Translations under genes and position numbers: made by a program
The notes under the pieces: generated by a model
Databases searched by the model: none
Told to the model about the DNA's origin: nothing
The model's input: only the letters and a program-made list of their open reading frames with translations
IMG/VR virus record: IMGVR_UViG_3300049846_000562
Span: 1-36,865 of that record
Strand: one strand, 5' to 3'
From: a virus
DNA length: 36,865 bases
Shown: positions 16,973 through 25,796 of the stretch, piece after piece
Position numbering within the stretch: the stretch's first letter is position 1
How the letters are laid out: every line of letters starts with the position of its first letter

Positions 16973-19434
16973 TGCCTGTAAACATTACATCAGTAAAGGT
17001 TAAGAATGAATTTCGAACTGAAAGCGTAGACTGGTTACTTGCTAATATAGGAGATAAAATAACAATTGAATTAGAATTAGATGTAAATACATACGTTATT
17101 GCTTCGACTGATAATCCTTTTATATTAAACAATACAGACGGTTTACTACCAACAGCTGGAACGCAATGGATAACAGATGAAGCAGCTAGGTTTACGGATT
17201 TTAAAGTAGGTGATAATATAATACTATTTAACTATGCTACCACTACTCTAATAGGCACATTTCCAATAGTAGAAAAGTTAGATGATGCGAATATAAGGAT
17301 TACAGGGTCAACAGGATTTGCCCCTGATACAGTTGGACCGGATGGTTTAATAAGTATTACTACTCCTATAACATCTATATATTACAAATGGAATTTTATA
17401 GAAAATTCAGAATCAACTTCCTTTGCTTCTAAAATAGATGGTAGTGAACAAGTATTATATCAAAAAGATTTAGATGCTTCTGTTGTTACACCTGTGAGTA
17501 TGATGTTTACAGGAAATAAATCATATCAAATAGGAAGCGCAACTATACAGGGCGCAGGAATAGATAATGGATTAACTGATGGTGTATATAATAGTAAGTT
17601 TAAGATAATACACAATACATTTATAACACCGTTTTTTCTTTCTTCACAATTAGATGGCCTATTAAATTTTACAGCACCTACATACTATTTTAACGAAAAA
17701 TGTTTAAAAGGAATATTTGATATTGAAGCACTTTATAATTATAACGACCCCAATAGAATACAAACAATAGAATTAACAGAGGTAAAAGGGAATACAGGAT
17801 GGTTTAATGAGAACTTTAATACAGGAATAACAAACTATTCATTAGGTAGTGTTATATATAAAAATAATTTAGCTGTTACAATACCATCAATAGAACTTTC
17901 AACAGATGAAACATCAATAGAAATAATAATTAATAATACTACTGATACACCTTTTTCCAATAACAATACAAAGTTTACATTAAACTTTATCAGATTACCT
18001 GACGAAGAAGCAGATTATCAATTGAATGGTAATGATATAATTGACAATTTTACGTTTGACAGAGCATTGCAAACAGTAGGAAGCGCACCTGTAAATGGTG
18101 ATAACTATGGAGGAGATGACCAAGTATTAAAGGACATTGAGGGGGTATTTATATCATCATCTCAAATACAGATTAATGCAAAGATTGAAATGTCATCTGA
18201 TGTTTATAATTTGCTTAATAATTCAAATGAAGCAAGGTATTTATTATGGGTAGCGATTCAGAATCATACATTAGAAACAAAAGAAGCCGATAAGGTAGCT
18301 TTATATGTTGACACACAGGAGTTCTACGAAGATGAAACAGACGATGGAATGATAACTATAACCCATAAATTTTTACGTCATCCTTTCACAGACGTAGATT
18401 TAGATGGTGTTAGTACATTATCAATGTTTCCAAATGATGAAGTAGTGGGATATAGTAGGTTTTCAGTAGATAAAACAGGTAGATTAATCGATGACATAGA
18501 TTTAGTTTCAGCGGAGATAAAAATAAAGGCATTTAATACTGTAACGCTGGATGAATTTACATTAGAAAGTTTCAAATTAGATTTATCTTCATTACCTTTT
18601 ATAAATACAAATCAGTATATAGATTTTGAACTATCACGTCAATTTCATATTCCAAGTACAGAAATAAGAAAGAAAATAAAAATAAAAAGGCGCACAGATT
18701 TAGATACAGGAACTATATACTATTACGATATTATATACCCATATTTACATAGATGGGAATACTGGGAAAAGTTAGCAGGTGTTAATGGTGATTTCTTTGA
18801 TGTTGGAGAGCCAAACACAGGATTTAACAACTTTTGGCATAGATATACTACATTAACAAATTGGAAGTTTACCTATGAAACAAAGATAAAAGCAACTAAA
18901 AATGGAGTTCATCTAACTTATAAAACAGATACATATTTAGATTCTAACGATTATGATACAAATTCAGATTGGAATCCAAATACAATAAAATCATATAAAG
19001 ATTCAGATAATACTTATCTAAATAATGGCGGTATAAATTATATACTAGGTGATGAAAGTACACGAATAGAGGCGGAATTTACTAAAGTTTCAGGTACTCC
19101 AAATCTATCTAATATATCTATGGTTATATGGATAGAAGTTTTTGAAGAAGGTGGAATAAATGGTAGTAGGCGAATTAGTTCGGTTTATGAATATGATTCA
19201 GATACATGGTTTAAGTCAACAGATGCAAGTAAAAAAATAGTATTATCATTATTAGGAAATACTGTAAAGGGCGTATGTTTAATAGACTACAATCAAATTC
19301 CATTAGACAAAAAGAAGTTTAAAATAACTTCACGTATTTACGAAATTACCCCTGACACAGATAGCAAATGGTTTCAAGATGGGAACGAATTTATATTCCA
19401 AGATGCAAATACTTATACATTCCAAGACCAATAA
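16972..19434 (+). CDS. Large tail hub or baseplate protein
   Basis: The 820-residue product is almost entirely beta-strand and loop, rich in Asn, Thr, Asp and Ile. It has no enzymatic motif that I recognise. Segments such as YYYDIIYPYLHRWEYWEKLAG and TFITPFFLSSQLDGLL are suggestive of the large tail proteins that follow the tip gene in Bacteroidota siphoviruses. The C terminus has two similar short strands (WFQDGNEFIFQD, ANTYTFQDQ). It likely forms the platform to which the downstream fibre attaches. Confidence 0.6.
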   Translation: MPVNITSVKVKNEFRTESVDWLLANIGDKITIELELDVNTYVIASTDNPFILNNTDGLLPTAGTQWITDEAARFTDFKVGDNIILFNYATTTLIGTFPIVEKLDDANIRITGSTGFAPDTVGPDGLISITTPITSIYYKWNFIENSESTSFASKIDGSEQVLYQKDLDASVVTPVSMMFTGNKSYQIGSATIQGAGIDNGLTDGVYNSKFKIIHNTFITPFFLSSQLDGLLNFTAPTYYFNEKCLKGIFDIEALYNYNDPNRIQTIELTEVKGNTGWFNENFNTGITNYSLGSVIYKNNLAVTIPSIELSTDETSIEIIINNTTDTPFSNNNTKFTLNFIRLPDEEADYQLNGNDIIDNFTFDRALQTVGSAPVNGDNYGGDDQVLKDIEGVFISSSQIQINAKIEMSSDVYNLLNNSNEARYLLWVAIQNHTLETKEADKVALYVDTQEFYEDETDDGMITITHKFLRHPFTDVDLDGVSTLSMFPNDEVVGYSRFSVDKTGRLIDDIDLVSAEIKIKAFNTVTLDEFTLESFKLDLSSLPFINTNQYIDFELSRQFHIPSTEIRKKIKIKRRTDLDTGTIYYYDIIYPYLHRWEYWEKLAGVNGDFFDVGEPNTGFNNFWHRYTTLTNWKFTYETKIKATKNGVHLTYKTDTYLDSNDYDTNSDWNPNTIKSYKDSDNTYLNNGGINYILGDESTRIEAEFTKVSGTPNLSNISMVIWIEVFEEGGINGSRRISSVYEYDSDTWFKSTDASKKIVLSLLGNTVKGVCLIDYNQIPLDKKKFKITSRIYEITPDTDSKWFQDGNEFIFQDANTYTFQDQ

Positions 19435-19446
19435 CAAATAAATTAT

Positions 19447-19454
19447 TAATTTTG
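19447..19454 (+). promoter_or_regulatory. Candidate -7 box directly before the tail fibre gene
   Basis: TAATTTTG matches TAnnTTTG and ends only 6 nt before ATG 19461. If used, transcription would start at or next to the start codon, giving an almost leaderless message. No clear -33 element is seen at 17-23 nt. The gene could also be read from the upstream operon. Confidence 0.4.
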
Positions 19455-19460
19455 TAAACA

Positions 19461-20759
19461 ATGGCAAATCAAAAATTAACGGATAGAGCACTTTATGCAT
19501 CTACATTAGTTGATGCAGATTTAATTCATGTTGTAGATGTAAGCGATACAGTACAAGATGCAGCAGGTAGTTCATATAAATTACAATTATCTCAATTAAA
19601 AACATATCTATCACCTTCATTTTGGAGTGTATTAGGTAATTCTGGAACAAATCCTTCTACAAATTTTATAGGAACAACTGATTCACAAGATTTTGTTATA
19701 AGGACAAATAATACAGAGAAAGTAAGAATAACATCAGGTGGTTTTGTAGGAATAAATGGAACTCCAGATTCCGGAATACATTTACGAGGAAATACTTCAT
19801 CTTATGCTAAAATAAAAGTAAATCAATCATTATCATCATCACAATCTACTTTAGAATTAAATAATAATAATGAAGACTATTTAAGAGCTATTGTATATGG
19901 TACAACTGTAACATTAGATGCAAATCATAATTTTATTGATGCACAAAACGGGACAGTAGGAGCATCTAAGGGATTATATTTATATTCATTAGGTAGTACA
20001 GTATCAAAGGGTATATTTTTCTTTACAGGTTCAACATCTTCTTCTTCACAAAGAATGGAAATAAATCATAATGGGTTTATTGGAATGAATGTATCATCTG
20101 TAAATAATCAATTACTTACAATAAATGGCACATCTACAAGTTCATCTCATTATTCTCTTGTCGTTCATAATTCAACTGGTTCAAATAATTCACTTATTGT
20201 TAGAAATGATGGATTAATTGGGATAGGTACAGATACTCCAAATAAAAAACTTCACATTTTAGGTTCAACAAATACAAATGCGTATTTAAGAGTAGAGCAA
20301 ACAACAGATACAAATGAAGCAACAATAGAGGGAAGAAGCGATAATGGAAATACAACATCTATAAGACAAATGGGTAGTAATGTTTCTACATTTGTGGGAT
20401 TGCCTTGGCTCATACCTAATGCTAGTGTATTAGGTTCAAATAGTAACGCAGGTTTATGGTTTTATAATTCAGGAAATGAAGGAATACATTTTTCAGTTGG
20501 AAATGGAAGTTCTACGCCTGAATTTATGACAATTAAACCGGGCGGTGCAGTTGGCATAGGTACTTCAACACCTTCATCTAATTCTCTTTTAGAATTATCA
20601 AGTACAAATAGAGCATTTATTATTATGCGAATGACAGCTACTCAAGCATCAGCAATTACCGCAGAAAATGGAATGATGCTTTATGTAAGTGATACAAATG
20701 GTACATTTACTAGTATTGGAGTATGGGCTTATGAAAATGGAACATGGAATAAACTATAA
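19461..20759 (+). CDS. Tail fibre / receptor-binding protein
   Basis: A 432-residue fibre. The N-terminal about 60 residues (MANQKLTDRALYASTLVDAD ... QLSQLKTYL) look like an anchor that docks on the tail. The shaft carries repeated motifs FVGINGTPDSGIHLRG, LIGIGTDTPNKKLHILG and AVGIGTSTPSSNSLLEL, each a turn plus strand, as in trimeric beta-helical fibres of Bacteroidota phages and surface proteins. The C-terminal tip RAFIIMRMTATQASAI ... WAYENGTWNKL is a widespread end domain of such fibres. It probably decides host range. Position after the hub gene agrees. Confidence 0.82.
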   Translation: MANQKLTDRALYASTLVDADLIHVVDVSDTVQDAAGSSYKLQLSQLKTYLSPSFWSVLGNSGTNPSTNFIGTTDSQDFVIRTNNTEKVRITSGGFVGINGTPDSGIHLRGNTSSYAKIKVNQSLSSSQSTLELNNNNEDYLRAIVYGTTVTLDANHNFIDAQNGTVGASKGLYLYSLGSTVSKGIFFFTGSTSSSSQRMEINHNGFIGMNVSSVNNQLLTINGTSTSSSHYSLVVHNSTGSNNSLIVRNDGLIGIGTDTPNKKLHILGSTNTNAYLRVEQTTDTNEATIEGRSDNGNTTSIRQMGSNVSTFVGLPWLIPNASVLGSNSNAGLWFYNSGNEGIHFSVGNGSSTPEFMTIKPGGAVGIGTSTPSSNSLLELSSTNRAFIIMRMTATQASAITAENGMMLYVSDTNGTFTSIGVWAYENGTWNKL

Positions 20760-20770
20760 AAAATATAAAA

Positions 20771-21007
20771 ATGAATTACGAATTAAAAGATACAAATCCT
20801 GCAACAGTTAAACTTAATCAGGATGGAACAGCAAAAATAAATATAGGATTTACAACTGGAGTAGTTGGTTGCCCATACCCTATGGTAGTAGGTGATAGTA
20901 TAGAGGTGATAGTAGAAAATTATACTTCTAAAACTGTTGTACAATCAAATATAGAGGTTATGGAAGCAATTAACTCATATATACAAAACAAATACCCTAA
21001 TACATAA
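20771..21007 (+). CDS. Small protein after the tail fibre, 78 aa
   Basis: A compact beta-rich protein (KLNQDGTAKINIGFTTGVVG, VVGDSIEVIVENYTSKTVV) with a helical C terminus. It follows the fibre by 11 nt and overlaps the next gene by one base, so it may be a fibre chaperone or a small virion component. No domain is recognised. Confidence 0.55.
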   Translation: MNYELKDTNPATVKLNQDGTAKINIGFTTGVVGCPYPMVVGDSIEVIVENYTSKTVVQSNIEVMEAINSYIQNKYPNT

Positions 21008-21291
21008 TGAAAATATCATTAAATTTTTTGATTAAAGACTTAGATGGTAAACCTATTGAAGATGTAAATGCAGGTAAATTAGTTGCACAATTATTAGCTA
21101 CATCTACAGAAAATGATGCTATTAAATTGATGGCATGGGCATTATCATTTCACTCTGGAAATGATGTTGAATTAGATAAATCAGACTTCTCTAAATTAAA
21201 AGAAATAATTACCTCTTCCAAATCATTAACTAATTTAGTTAAAGCGCAAATTTTGGAAGTATTAATAGAGTATAAACAATATGGCATTTGA
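21007..21291 (+). CDS. Small conserved-type phage protein, 94 aa
   Basis: It starts MKISLNFLIKDLDGKPIED and continues with KLVAQLLATSTENDAIKLM and a FSKLKEIITSSKSLTNLVKAQIL helix. I recognise this as a common small protein of phage structural regions without an agreed function. Its size and helical content resemble tail assembly chaperones, but its position after the fibre does not fit the classical slot. Coupled to both neighbours. Confidence 0.55.
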   Translation: MKISLNFLIKDLDGKPIEDVNAGKLVAQLLATSTENDAIKLMAWALSFHSGNDVELDKSDFSKLKEIITSSKSLTNLVKAQILEVLIEYKQYGI

Positions 21292-22225
21292 TGGGGAATG
21301 TATAACAGAGGTATTTACACTTGTAGCAGAAAATCCGCTAAGAGAAATACCTGAATTAGATATTCCAAAGAGTAATATCAGGGATTGTTGTGATGCTTTT
21401 TCAATTAAAGCCCTTGCAGATGCATCAACCATCGATGAATTTAAAAATGATAAAGCTGGTTTTCTGTGGTGGTTTGATTCATTTATTATTTCTTCAAATT
21501 TAATACTTCAAAAATTTAATAATACTACTAAGGTATTTGAAGATTTAATTGCATTAACAGATGATACTTATGGTACAAATTATAACTATGGGTTCTTTGA
21601 AAACGATAACGAGGAAAAATTTATAGGGTATAAAATGGAATGGAGAAACGTTTTAATGATACACGGAGCAGGAGGTTATAGGGTTAAATGTACTGCTACA
21701 ACAGCAATAGCAGACACACTAGACATATATTCAGCTAATTATTGCCTAAAGCAGTACACACCCGAAAGAGCAGATATAACAGTAAGAATAGAATATTATT
21801 TGAATAATATTACAGGTATAAGCGATAACGATAAAAAGATAAAAGATTTTGGCAATTTAGACTGGTATAATTCTTTCAGATTAAATGGGTTCTTTGGATT
21901 TCCTTCATCAACATATCAATCAGAGTATGTTGAATATAATAACGGACAGAGGCAATGGGTAGAAGATGAGCAAGAAGTTGAATACACGTTGAAGTTGAAA
22001 CAAACGCCATCTTTTATACATGAGACAATGCGTACTGATGTATTACAAGCTGATAGAATATTTATTACAGATTATAATAGCAATAACCCATTAAAGTTTG
22101 TTAAAAAGCAAGTTATTAAAAACGGTGAATATTCACCTGATTGGAAAAGATTGCAAACTAAACTAGCTGGTGTAGAAGTTAAATTTAAACAAGAATACAA
22201 TAACCTTAAAAAATTAAGATGCTAA
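21281..22225 (+). CDS. Hypothetical tail-region protein, 314 aa
   Basis: A mixed alpha/beta protein with many aromatic residues (WWFDSFIIS near residue 64, LDWYNSFRLNGFFGFPSS near 190). The DITVRIEYYLNNITGISD and VEYTLKLKQTPSFIHETM segments suggest strands. It is the last gene before the lysis block, so it may be a tail-tip component. I do not recognise a family. Confidence 0.5.
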   Translation: MAFDGECITEVFTLVAENPLREIPELDIPKSNIRDCCDAFSIKALADASTIDEFKNDKAGFLWWFDSFIISSNLILQKFNNTTKVFEDLIALTDDTYGTNYNYGFFENDNEEKFIGYKMEWRNVLMIHGAGGYRVKCTATTAIADTLDIYSANYCLKQYTPERADITVRIEYYLNNITGISDNDKKIKDFGNLDWYNSFRLNGFFGFPSSTYQSEYVEYNNGQRQWVEDEQEVEYTLKLKQTPSFIHETMRTDVLQADRIFITDYNSNNPLKFVKKQVIKNGEYSPDWKRLQTKLAGVEVKFKQEYNNLKKLRC

Positions 22226-22226
22226 T

Positions 22227-22430
22227 ATGACAAATACAGAAGTTAGTTTTCTTCTATGGGGATGCGGTGCTTTATTGGGTATATTATCTTTTATAGGAGC
22301 ATTAGCAGTTAAACAATTAATGCACATGGCAACTGATATAAACGAGATTAAAATTACTATCGCAAAAGTTGATACCCAACATATTGAGTTAGAAAAACGA
22401 GTACATAGACTAGAAAGAAGAAATCAATGA
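22227..22430 (+). CDS. Small membrane protein with coiled-coil tail (lysis accessory-like)
   Basis: A 67-residue protein. A hydrophobic helix at about residues 7-28 (LLWGCGALLGILSFIGALAV) is followed by a coiled coil (DINEIKITIAKVDTQHIELE...). This layout resembles small holin-accessory proteins such as the XhlA type. It directly precedes the M15 peptidase and overlaps it by 4 nt, which supports a role in lysis. Confidence 0.6.
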   Translation: MTNTEVSFLLWGCGALLGILSFIGALAVKQLMHMATDINEIKITIAKVDTQHIELEKRVHRLERRNQ

Positions 22431-22903
22431 AAATATCAGCACACATCACACTAAAAGAAGCCACTAAATCTCAAGAGGCGATAAGATTAGGCATTGACAA
22501 TACACCCAATGAGCAAGAGTTGGAAAACATGAAACTACTTGCTGATAGAGTATTTGAACCACTACGCACGTATATATCAATGAAGCGAGGCAAAGATACA
22601 CCTATAATGATAAACTCTTTCTTTAGGTCGAAACTTGTTAACGAAAAGATAGGCGGTAGTATGACCTCACAACATTGTTTAGGTCAAGCAATGGATATAG
22701 AAACTAATTATGATGACTTTACAAATAAAGATTTATTCTTGTCAATAAAAGACAAGTCAGCATTTGACCAATTAATTTGGGAGTTTGGTGATGACAAAGA
22801 ACCTGCTTGGGTTCATGTATCTTATAAGAAGGAAGGCAATAGAAAGCAAATTTTAATGGCAATAAGTGAAAACGGAACGACAAAATATATACCATTTACA
22901 TGA
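22427..22903 (+). CDS. Endolysin, M15-family peptidase
   Basis: A 158-residue zinc peptidase of the M15 type (Peptidase_M15_3-like), which cuts peptide bridges in peptidoglycan. The zinc ligands are visible: His83 in SQHCLGQAMDIE, Asp90 in the same motif, and His130 in WVHVSY. Arg67 in SFFRS corresponds to the conserved substrate-binding arginine. The N-terminal ISAHITLKEATKSQEAIRLG matches the usual opening. No signal peptide is present, so a holin is needed, and membrane proteins flank the gene on both sides. Overlaps of 4 nt join it to both neighbours. Confidence 0.93.
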   Translation: MKISAHITLKEATKSQEAIRLGIDNTPNEQELENMKLLADRVFEPLRTYISMKRGKDTPIMINSFFRSKLVNEKIGGSMTSQHCLGQAMDIETNYDDFTNKDLFLSIKDKSAFDQLIWEFGDDKEPAWVHVSYKKEGNRKQILMAISENGTTKYIPFT

Positions 22904-23124
22904 TTGAATTATACAAGAAATACGAAGGGCATATAAAGGTTATTATGTTTATGACACCTTTAATATTTGCTATATGGAAATACGTAGGCACATATATAGA
23001 TATGCCTGAAAAAATATCGGCACTTGAAAAGACTATTCATGTTCAGGATAGCTTATTAAAAGTGCATACAGACTTTCTTGCACAGGATTATATAATTCTT
23101 AAAAATGCAGGATTAATAAAATGA
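22900..23124 (+). CDS. Small membrane protein of the lysis block
   Basis: A 74-residue protein with one hydrophobic helix at about residues 12-32 (VIMFMTPLIFAIWKYVGTYI) and a helical, charged C-terminal half. Sandwiched between the endolysin and the holin with 4-nt overlaps. It could be a second holin-like component or a spanin-like factor. No lipobox is seen. Confidence 0.55.
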   Translation: MIELYKKYEGHIKVIMFMTPLIFAIWKYVGTYIDMPEKISALEKTIHVQDSLLKVHTDFLAQDYIILKNAGLIK

Positions 23125-23600
23125 GTATCATATCTAAAATATTTTCAGGCGGTGCAGATAAATTAGTAGGAACTATTGGTGGAATAGTTGATGACTTAAC
23201 TTTATCGAAAGAAGAAAAAGAAAAGTTAAAACTAGATACATTAAATGCTATTAATGCACATGAAGAAAAGATACAAGAACAAGCACAGGCAGAACTTGAA
23301 AGCTATTTAAAAGATACACAAAGCGCAAGAGATTCAAACGTAAAGATTCAGGAAAGCGACAAAGCAAGTTGGTTAGCAAAGAATGTAGGATATTGTATAG
23401 ACATATTTTTGATATTAGTATTCTCTTTAATGTTATTTGTTATAATTTATAAGTCAGTACCTGCCGATAACAAAGAACTATTCTATACATCATTCGGAAT
23501 GTTAGGAATGTATGTAGGACAATGTATATCATTTCATAGAGGTACATCCAAAGGAAGTCAAGATAAAGGAAAGCAATTAGATAAACTAATTGGAAAATAA
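23121..23600 (+). CDS. Holin (GTA/3TM-type)
   Basis: A 159-residue protein. The N terminus has an amphipathic SIISKIFSGGADKLVGTIGG stretch, then a charged helix (LSKEEKEKLKLDTLNAINAH ... AELESYLKDTQSARDSNV), then hydrophobic segments at about residues 93-115 (GYCIDIFLILVFSLMLFVII) and 125-140 (FYTSFGMLGMYVGQC). This order is typical of the holin family found next to M15 peptidases in Bacteroidota phages. It would form the membrane lesion that releases the endolysin. Confidence 0.75.
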   Translation: MSIISKIFSGGADKLVGTIGGIVDDLTLSKEEKEKLKLDTLNAINAHEEKIQEQAQAELESYLKDTQSARDSNVKIQESDKASWLAKNVGYCIDIFLILVFSLMLFVIIYKSVPADNKELFYTSFGMLGMYVGQCISFHRGTSKGSQDKGKQLDKLIGK

Positions 23601-24613
23601 TGGCTAATTATGGTAATAGAATAAAATATGATATAGTAAAAAAATACTTATCTAAATATCCTAAGTTATCTAAAAAAGCAATTTCGAGATTGCTAGTAAA
23701 ACAAGAGCCATTAATATTTAAAAACCAAGAAACTGCAAGGTCTATAATAAGATATTATACAAGAAGTTTAGGAAATATAAGTAGAAATTTAAATATTGAT
23801 GATAAAATAAATCATAATACAGACTATTCAAAAGATAATCCATACGGAATACCAAAATCATACTACGAAGAAAGAAATCCATTTATCCTTCCTAAGAGCG
23901 AAAACAATATACTAATAATTTCAGATTTACATATACCTTACCATGACTTTGATTCAATTAAATGCGCTTTAGATTACGGAAAGAAAGCGAAAGTAAACAC
24001 GATATTCATCAATGGTGATTTATTAGATTTTCACGTGTTAAGTAGGTTTTTAAAAGACCCAAGAAAAAGAAATGTCAAAGAAGAAATGGATGCAGCATTT
24101 GATTTCTTGACAGGATTAAGAAAATCATTTAAAAATTGCGCTATTTATTTTCATTTTGGTAATCACGATATGAGGTATCAAATCTGGTTAATGTCGCATC
24201 CTGAAATATTTGGTGACCCATACTATGAACTTGAAAATAGATTACAATTAGGAAAATTAAAAATAAAAGTAATTGACGATAGAACTATTACAAAGGCAGG
24301 TAAATTATCTATCCATCATGGTCATTATATATTTAGAGGTCAGACATCACCTGTAAGTCCAGCACGAACAATGTTACTAAAAGCTAAACAAAGTATGATA
24401 TGCGGACATACACATAAGATAAGCGAAGCAACAGCAATTAATTTAGATGGTGAGATATATTCTTGTTGGAGTACCGGCTCATTATGTGAATTAACTCCTG
24501 AATATTCTCCTATGTGTAATGATTATGCACATGGGTTTGCTCATGCTAGGATTAATGATGATGGGCATTTTACTTTAAGAAATATAAGAGTGCATAATGG
24601 TAAAATACTATGA
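23600..24613 (+). CDS. Calcineurin-like metallophosphoesterase with N-terminal HTH-like region
   Basis: A 337-residue enzyme. The two-metal phosphoesterase motifs are in order: ISDLHIPYHD (D-x-H), FINGDLLDFH (GD), FGNHDMR (GNHD), HHGHYIF and CGHTH. Residues 1-60 (YPKLSKKAISRLLVKQ ... NQETARSIIRYYTRSLG) resemble a DNA-binding helical region found before this domain in phage proteins. The substrate is unknown. Nucleic-acid phosphodiester bonds or cyclic nucleotides are possible, and degradation of a cyclic-nucleotide defence signal is a speculative option. Overlaps neighbours by 1 and 4 nt. Confidence 0.88.
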   Translation: MANYGNRIKYDIVKKYLSKYPKLSKKAISRLLVKQEPLIFKNQETARSIIRYYTRSLGNISRNLNIDDKINHNTDYSKDNPYGIPKSYYEERNPFILPKSENNILIISDLHIPYHDFDSIKCALDYGKKAKVNTIFINGDLLDFHVLSRFLKDPRKRNVKEEMDAAFDFLTGLRKSFKNCAIYFHFGNHDMRYQIWLMSHPEIFGDPYYELENRLQLGKLKIKVIDDRTITKAGKLSIHHGHYIFRGQTSPVSPARTMLLKAKQSMICGHTHKISEATAINLDGEIYSCWSTGSLCELTPEYSPMCNDYAHGFAHARINDDGHFTLRNIRVHNGKIL

Positions 24614-24846
24614 ATTTTGATATTACATTATGCAAGGGTAATAGCTGTATAATTAAACAAAGTTGCCATAGATTTACTTTATACCATAATCATTGTAAGG
24701 ATAAGAAAAAGGTATATGAATCGTATTTTGTAAAGCCACCCTATAAAATAGATAAAGGAAAATTTACCTGCGATATGTTTTGGGGAGATAATAGTATATA
24801 TTTATTAGAACAATTAAAGTCTATATTTACAAGTGGATTAAAATAA
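24610..24846 (+). CDS. Cysteine-containing small protein, 78 aa
   Basis: The cysteine pattern CKGNSCIIKQSCHRF with later Cys and His residues (NHCKDKKK, FTCDMFW) could bind a metal. The VKPPYK stretch is typical of a small protein I associate with Bacteroidota phages. Coupled by 4 nt to the phosphoesterase gene, so it may work with it. Function unknown. Confidence 0.6.
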   Translation: MNFDITLCKGNSCIIKQSCHRFTLYHNHCKDKKKVYESYFVKPPYKIDKGKFTCDMFWGDNSIYLLEQLKSIFTSGLK

Positions 24847-24853
24847 TTTGCAA

Positions 24854-25039
24854 ATGGCAAAAGAAAAAAAACTAAAACCAAATATCTATAAAATAATAAG
24901 TGATTGTGTTGAAAGAGGGATTGATTTTGGTTGGAATAGAGCGCATAAATATACAGATATTCCTGATGAATCTTTAATAAAACAGGAAGTAGAAAAATAT
25001 ATTATGCTTGAAATATGTGAGAACTTCAAATTTGATTAG
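24854..25039 (+). CDS. Small phage protein, 61 aa
   Basis: The ATG at 24854 is chosen over the TTG two codons upstream. The sequence KLKPNIYKIISDCVERGIDF followed by GWNRAHKYTDIPDE and MLEICENF matches a frequent short helical protein of Bacteroidota phages with no known role. Its stop overlaps the stop of the minus-strand gene tail to tail by 3 nt, with no terminator hairpin between them. Confidence 0.65.
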   Translation: MAKEKKLKPNIYKIISDCVERGIDFGWNRAHKYTDIPDESLIKQEVEKYIMLEICENFKFD

Positions 25040-25410
25040 ATAGTTTCTTTCTTATAATATTCAGTCCTCAATTCATCCTTTAAATCATATATCATTTTAG
25101 CGTTTGGGTATAGTGATATAAGGTATTCCATACTCCCACAATCATATAGCGTATGAATTTCCGGCAGTACAAGAAGAATATTTTTAGGGTTTAATCTATA
25201 ACGTGGATATCCTCCTTTAGAAAGAATATGCATAAAGCATATAGGAGAAAGCGGTAGTTGTTCTCCGGTTATCCGACACTTACCTAATCTATCAATATAT
25301 ATTTCTTCAAATAATTTAGCTTCACCTGTTTTTTTTCTTTTTGATTTTAACGCCTTTTTTGGTTTTATCTTTTTTATTGGTTTCGGATCCGGTAGAAAGT
25401 ATGTTTTCAT
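25036..25410 (-). CDS. HNH-like nuclease, the only minus-strand gene
   Basis: A 124-residue protein read leftward. The basic N terminus (KPIKKIKPKKALKSKRKKTG) precedes a likely HNH-type core: GKCRITGEQL, CFMHILSKGGYPRYRL (His plus conserved Gly-Tyr-Pro), NPKNILLVLPEIHTLYD (Asn and His). Only single cysteines are present, so a structural zinc is uncertain. Similar proteins in Bacteroidota phages are annotated as HNH or NinG-like endonucleases. It is divergent from the small HTH gene at 25532 and shares a 121-nt intergenic region with it. Confidence 0.6.
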   Translation of the reverse strand: MKTYFLPDPKPIKKIKPKKALKSKRKKTGEAKLFEEIYIDRLGKCRITGEQLPLSPICFMHILSKGGYPRYRLNPKNILLVLPEIHTLYDCGSMEYLISLYPNAKMIYDLKDELRTEYYKKETI

Positions 25411-25480
25411 TTTTAATATTTTGCCATTTTAAAAGGCGTACATTCCAATATTTAGTTTTCGATTTATTTAAAAGCACATA

Positions 25481-25527
25481 CAAAAATAAATATTTTAATA
25501 ATATATTAAATAATAATTTTATATTTG
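25481..25527. promoter_or_regulatory. Divergent promoter region with palindromic candidate operator
   Basis: Minus-strand -7 box TATTTTTG (plus-strand CAAAAATA, 25481-25488) and plus-strand -7 box TATATTTG (25520-25527) face away from each other. Between them, 25494-25510 is a 17-nt palindrome, TTTAATA-ATA-TATTAAA. The plus-strand box ends 4 nt before ATG 25532, implying a leaderless transcript. The layout fits a small regulatory switch, but A/T palindromes are common by chance here. Confidence 0.45.
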
Positions 25528-25531
25528 CAAT

Positions 25532-25741
25532 ATGGAAAACAATAATCTAATCAGCGTAGCAGATTACGCATATTTATGCAAAACAACGCCACAGGCGATA
25601 TATCAGCGCATTTATAGAGGTTCTATCATTCCTGAAACAAAACAATGGCGTGGGCATCCTATTGCGCTAATAGACAAGGAAAAATATAAACCTGTGATAC
25701 ATAAGCGCGGAAGGAAACCATACAAATCAGAATTAGCTTAA
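25532..25741 (+). CDS. Small helix-turn-helix protein (MerR/excisionase-like)
   Basis: A 69-residue protein. LISVADYAYLCKTTPQAIYQ then RIYRGSIIPETKQWRGHPIA and LIDKEKY follow the plan of winged-helix DNA-binding proteins of the MerR/Xis type: helix, turn, recognition helix, wing. The basic tail (HKRGRKPYKS) would also contact DNA. It stands first after a divergent promoter, so it could autoregulate and control the HNH gene or the early genes. No integrase is visible that would make it an excisionase. Confidence 0.7.
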   Translation: MENNNLISVADYAYLCKTTPQAIYQRIYRGSIIPETKQWRGHPIALIDKEKYKPVIHKRGRKPYKSELA

Positions 25742-25796
25742 AATTTCAATAATTTTGCATATTGTTAAAAACTATGTTAATAATATATTTATTTAA

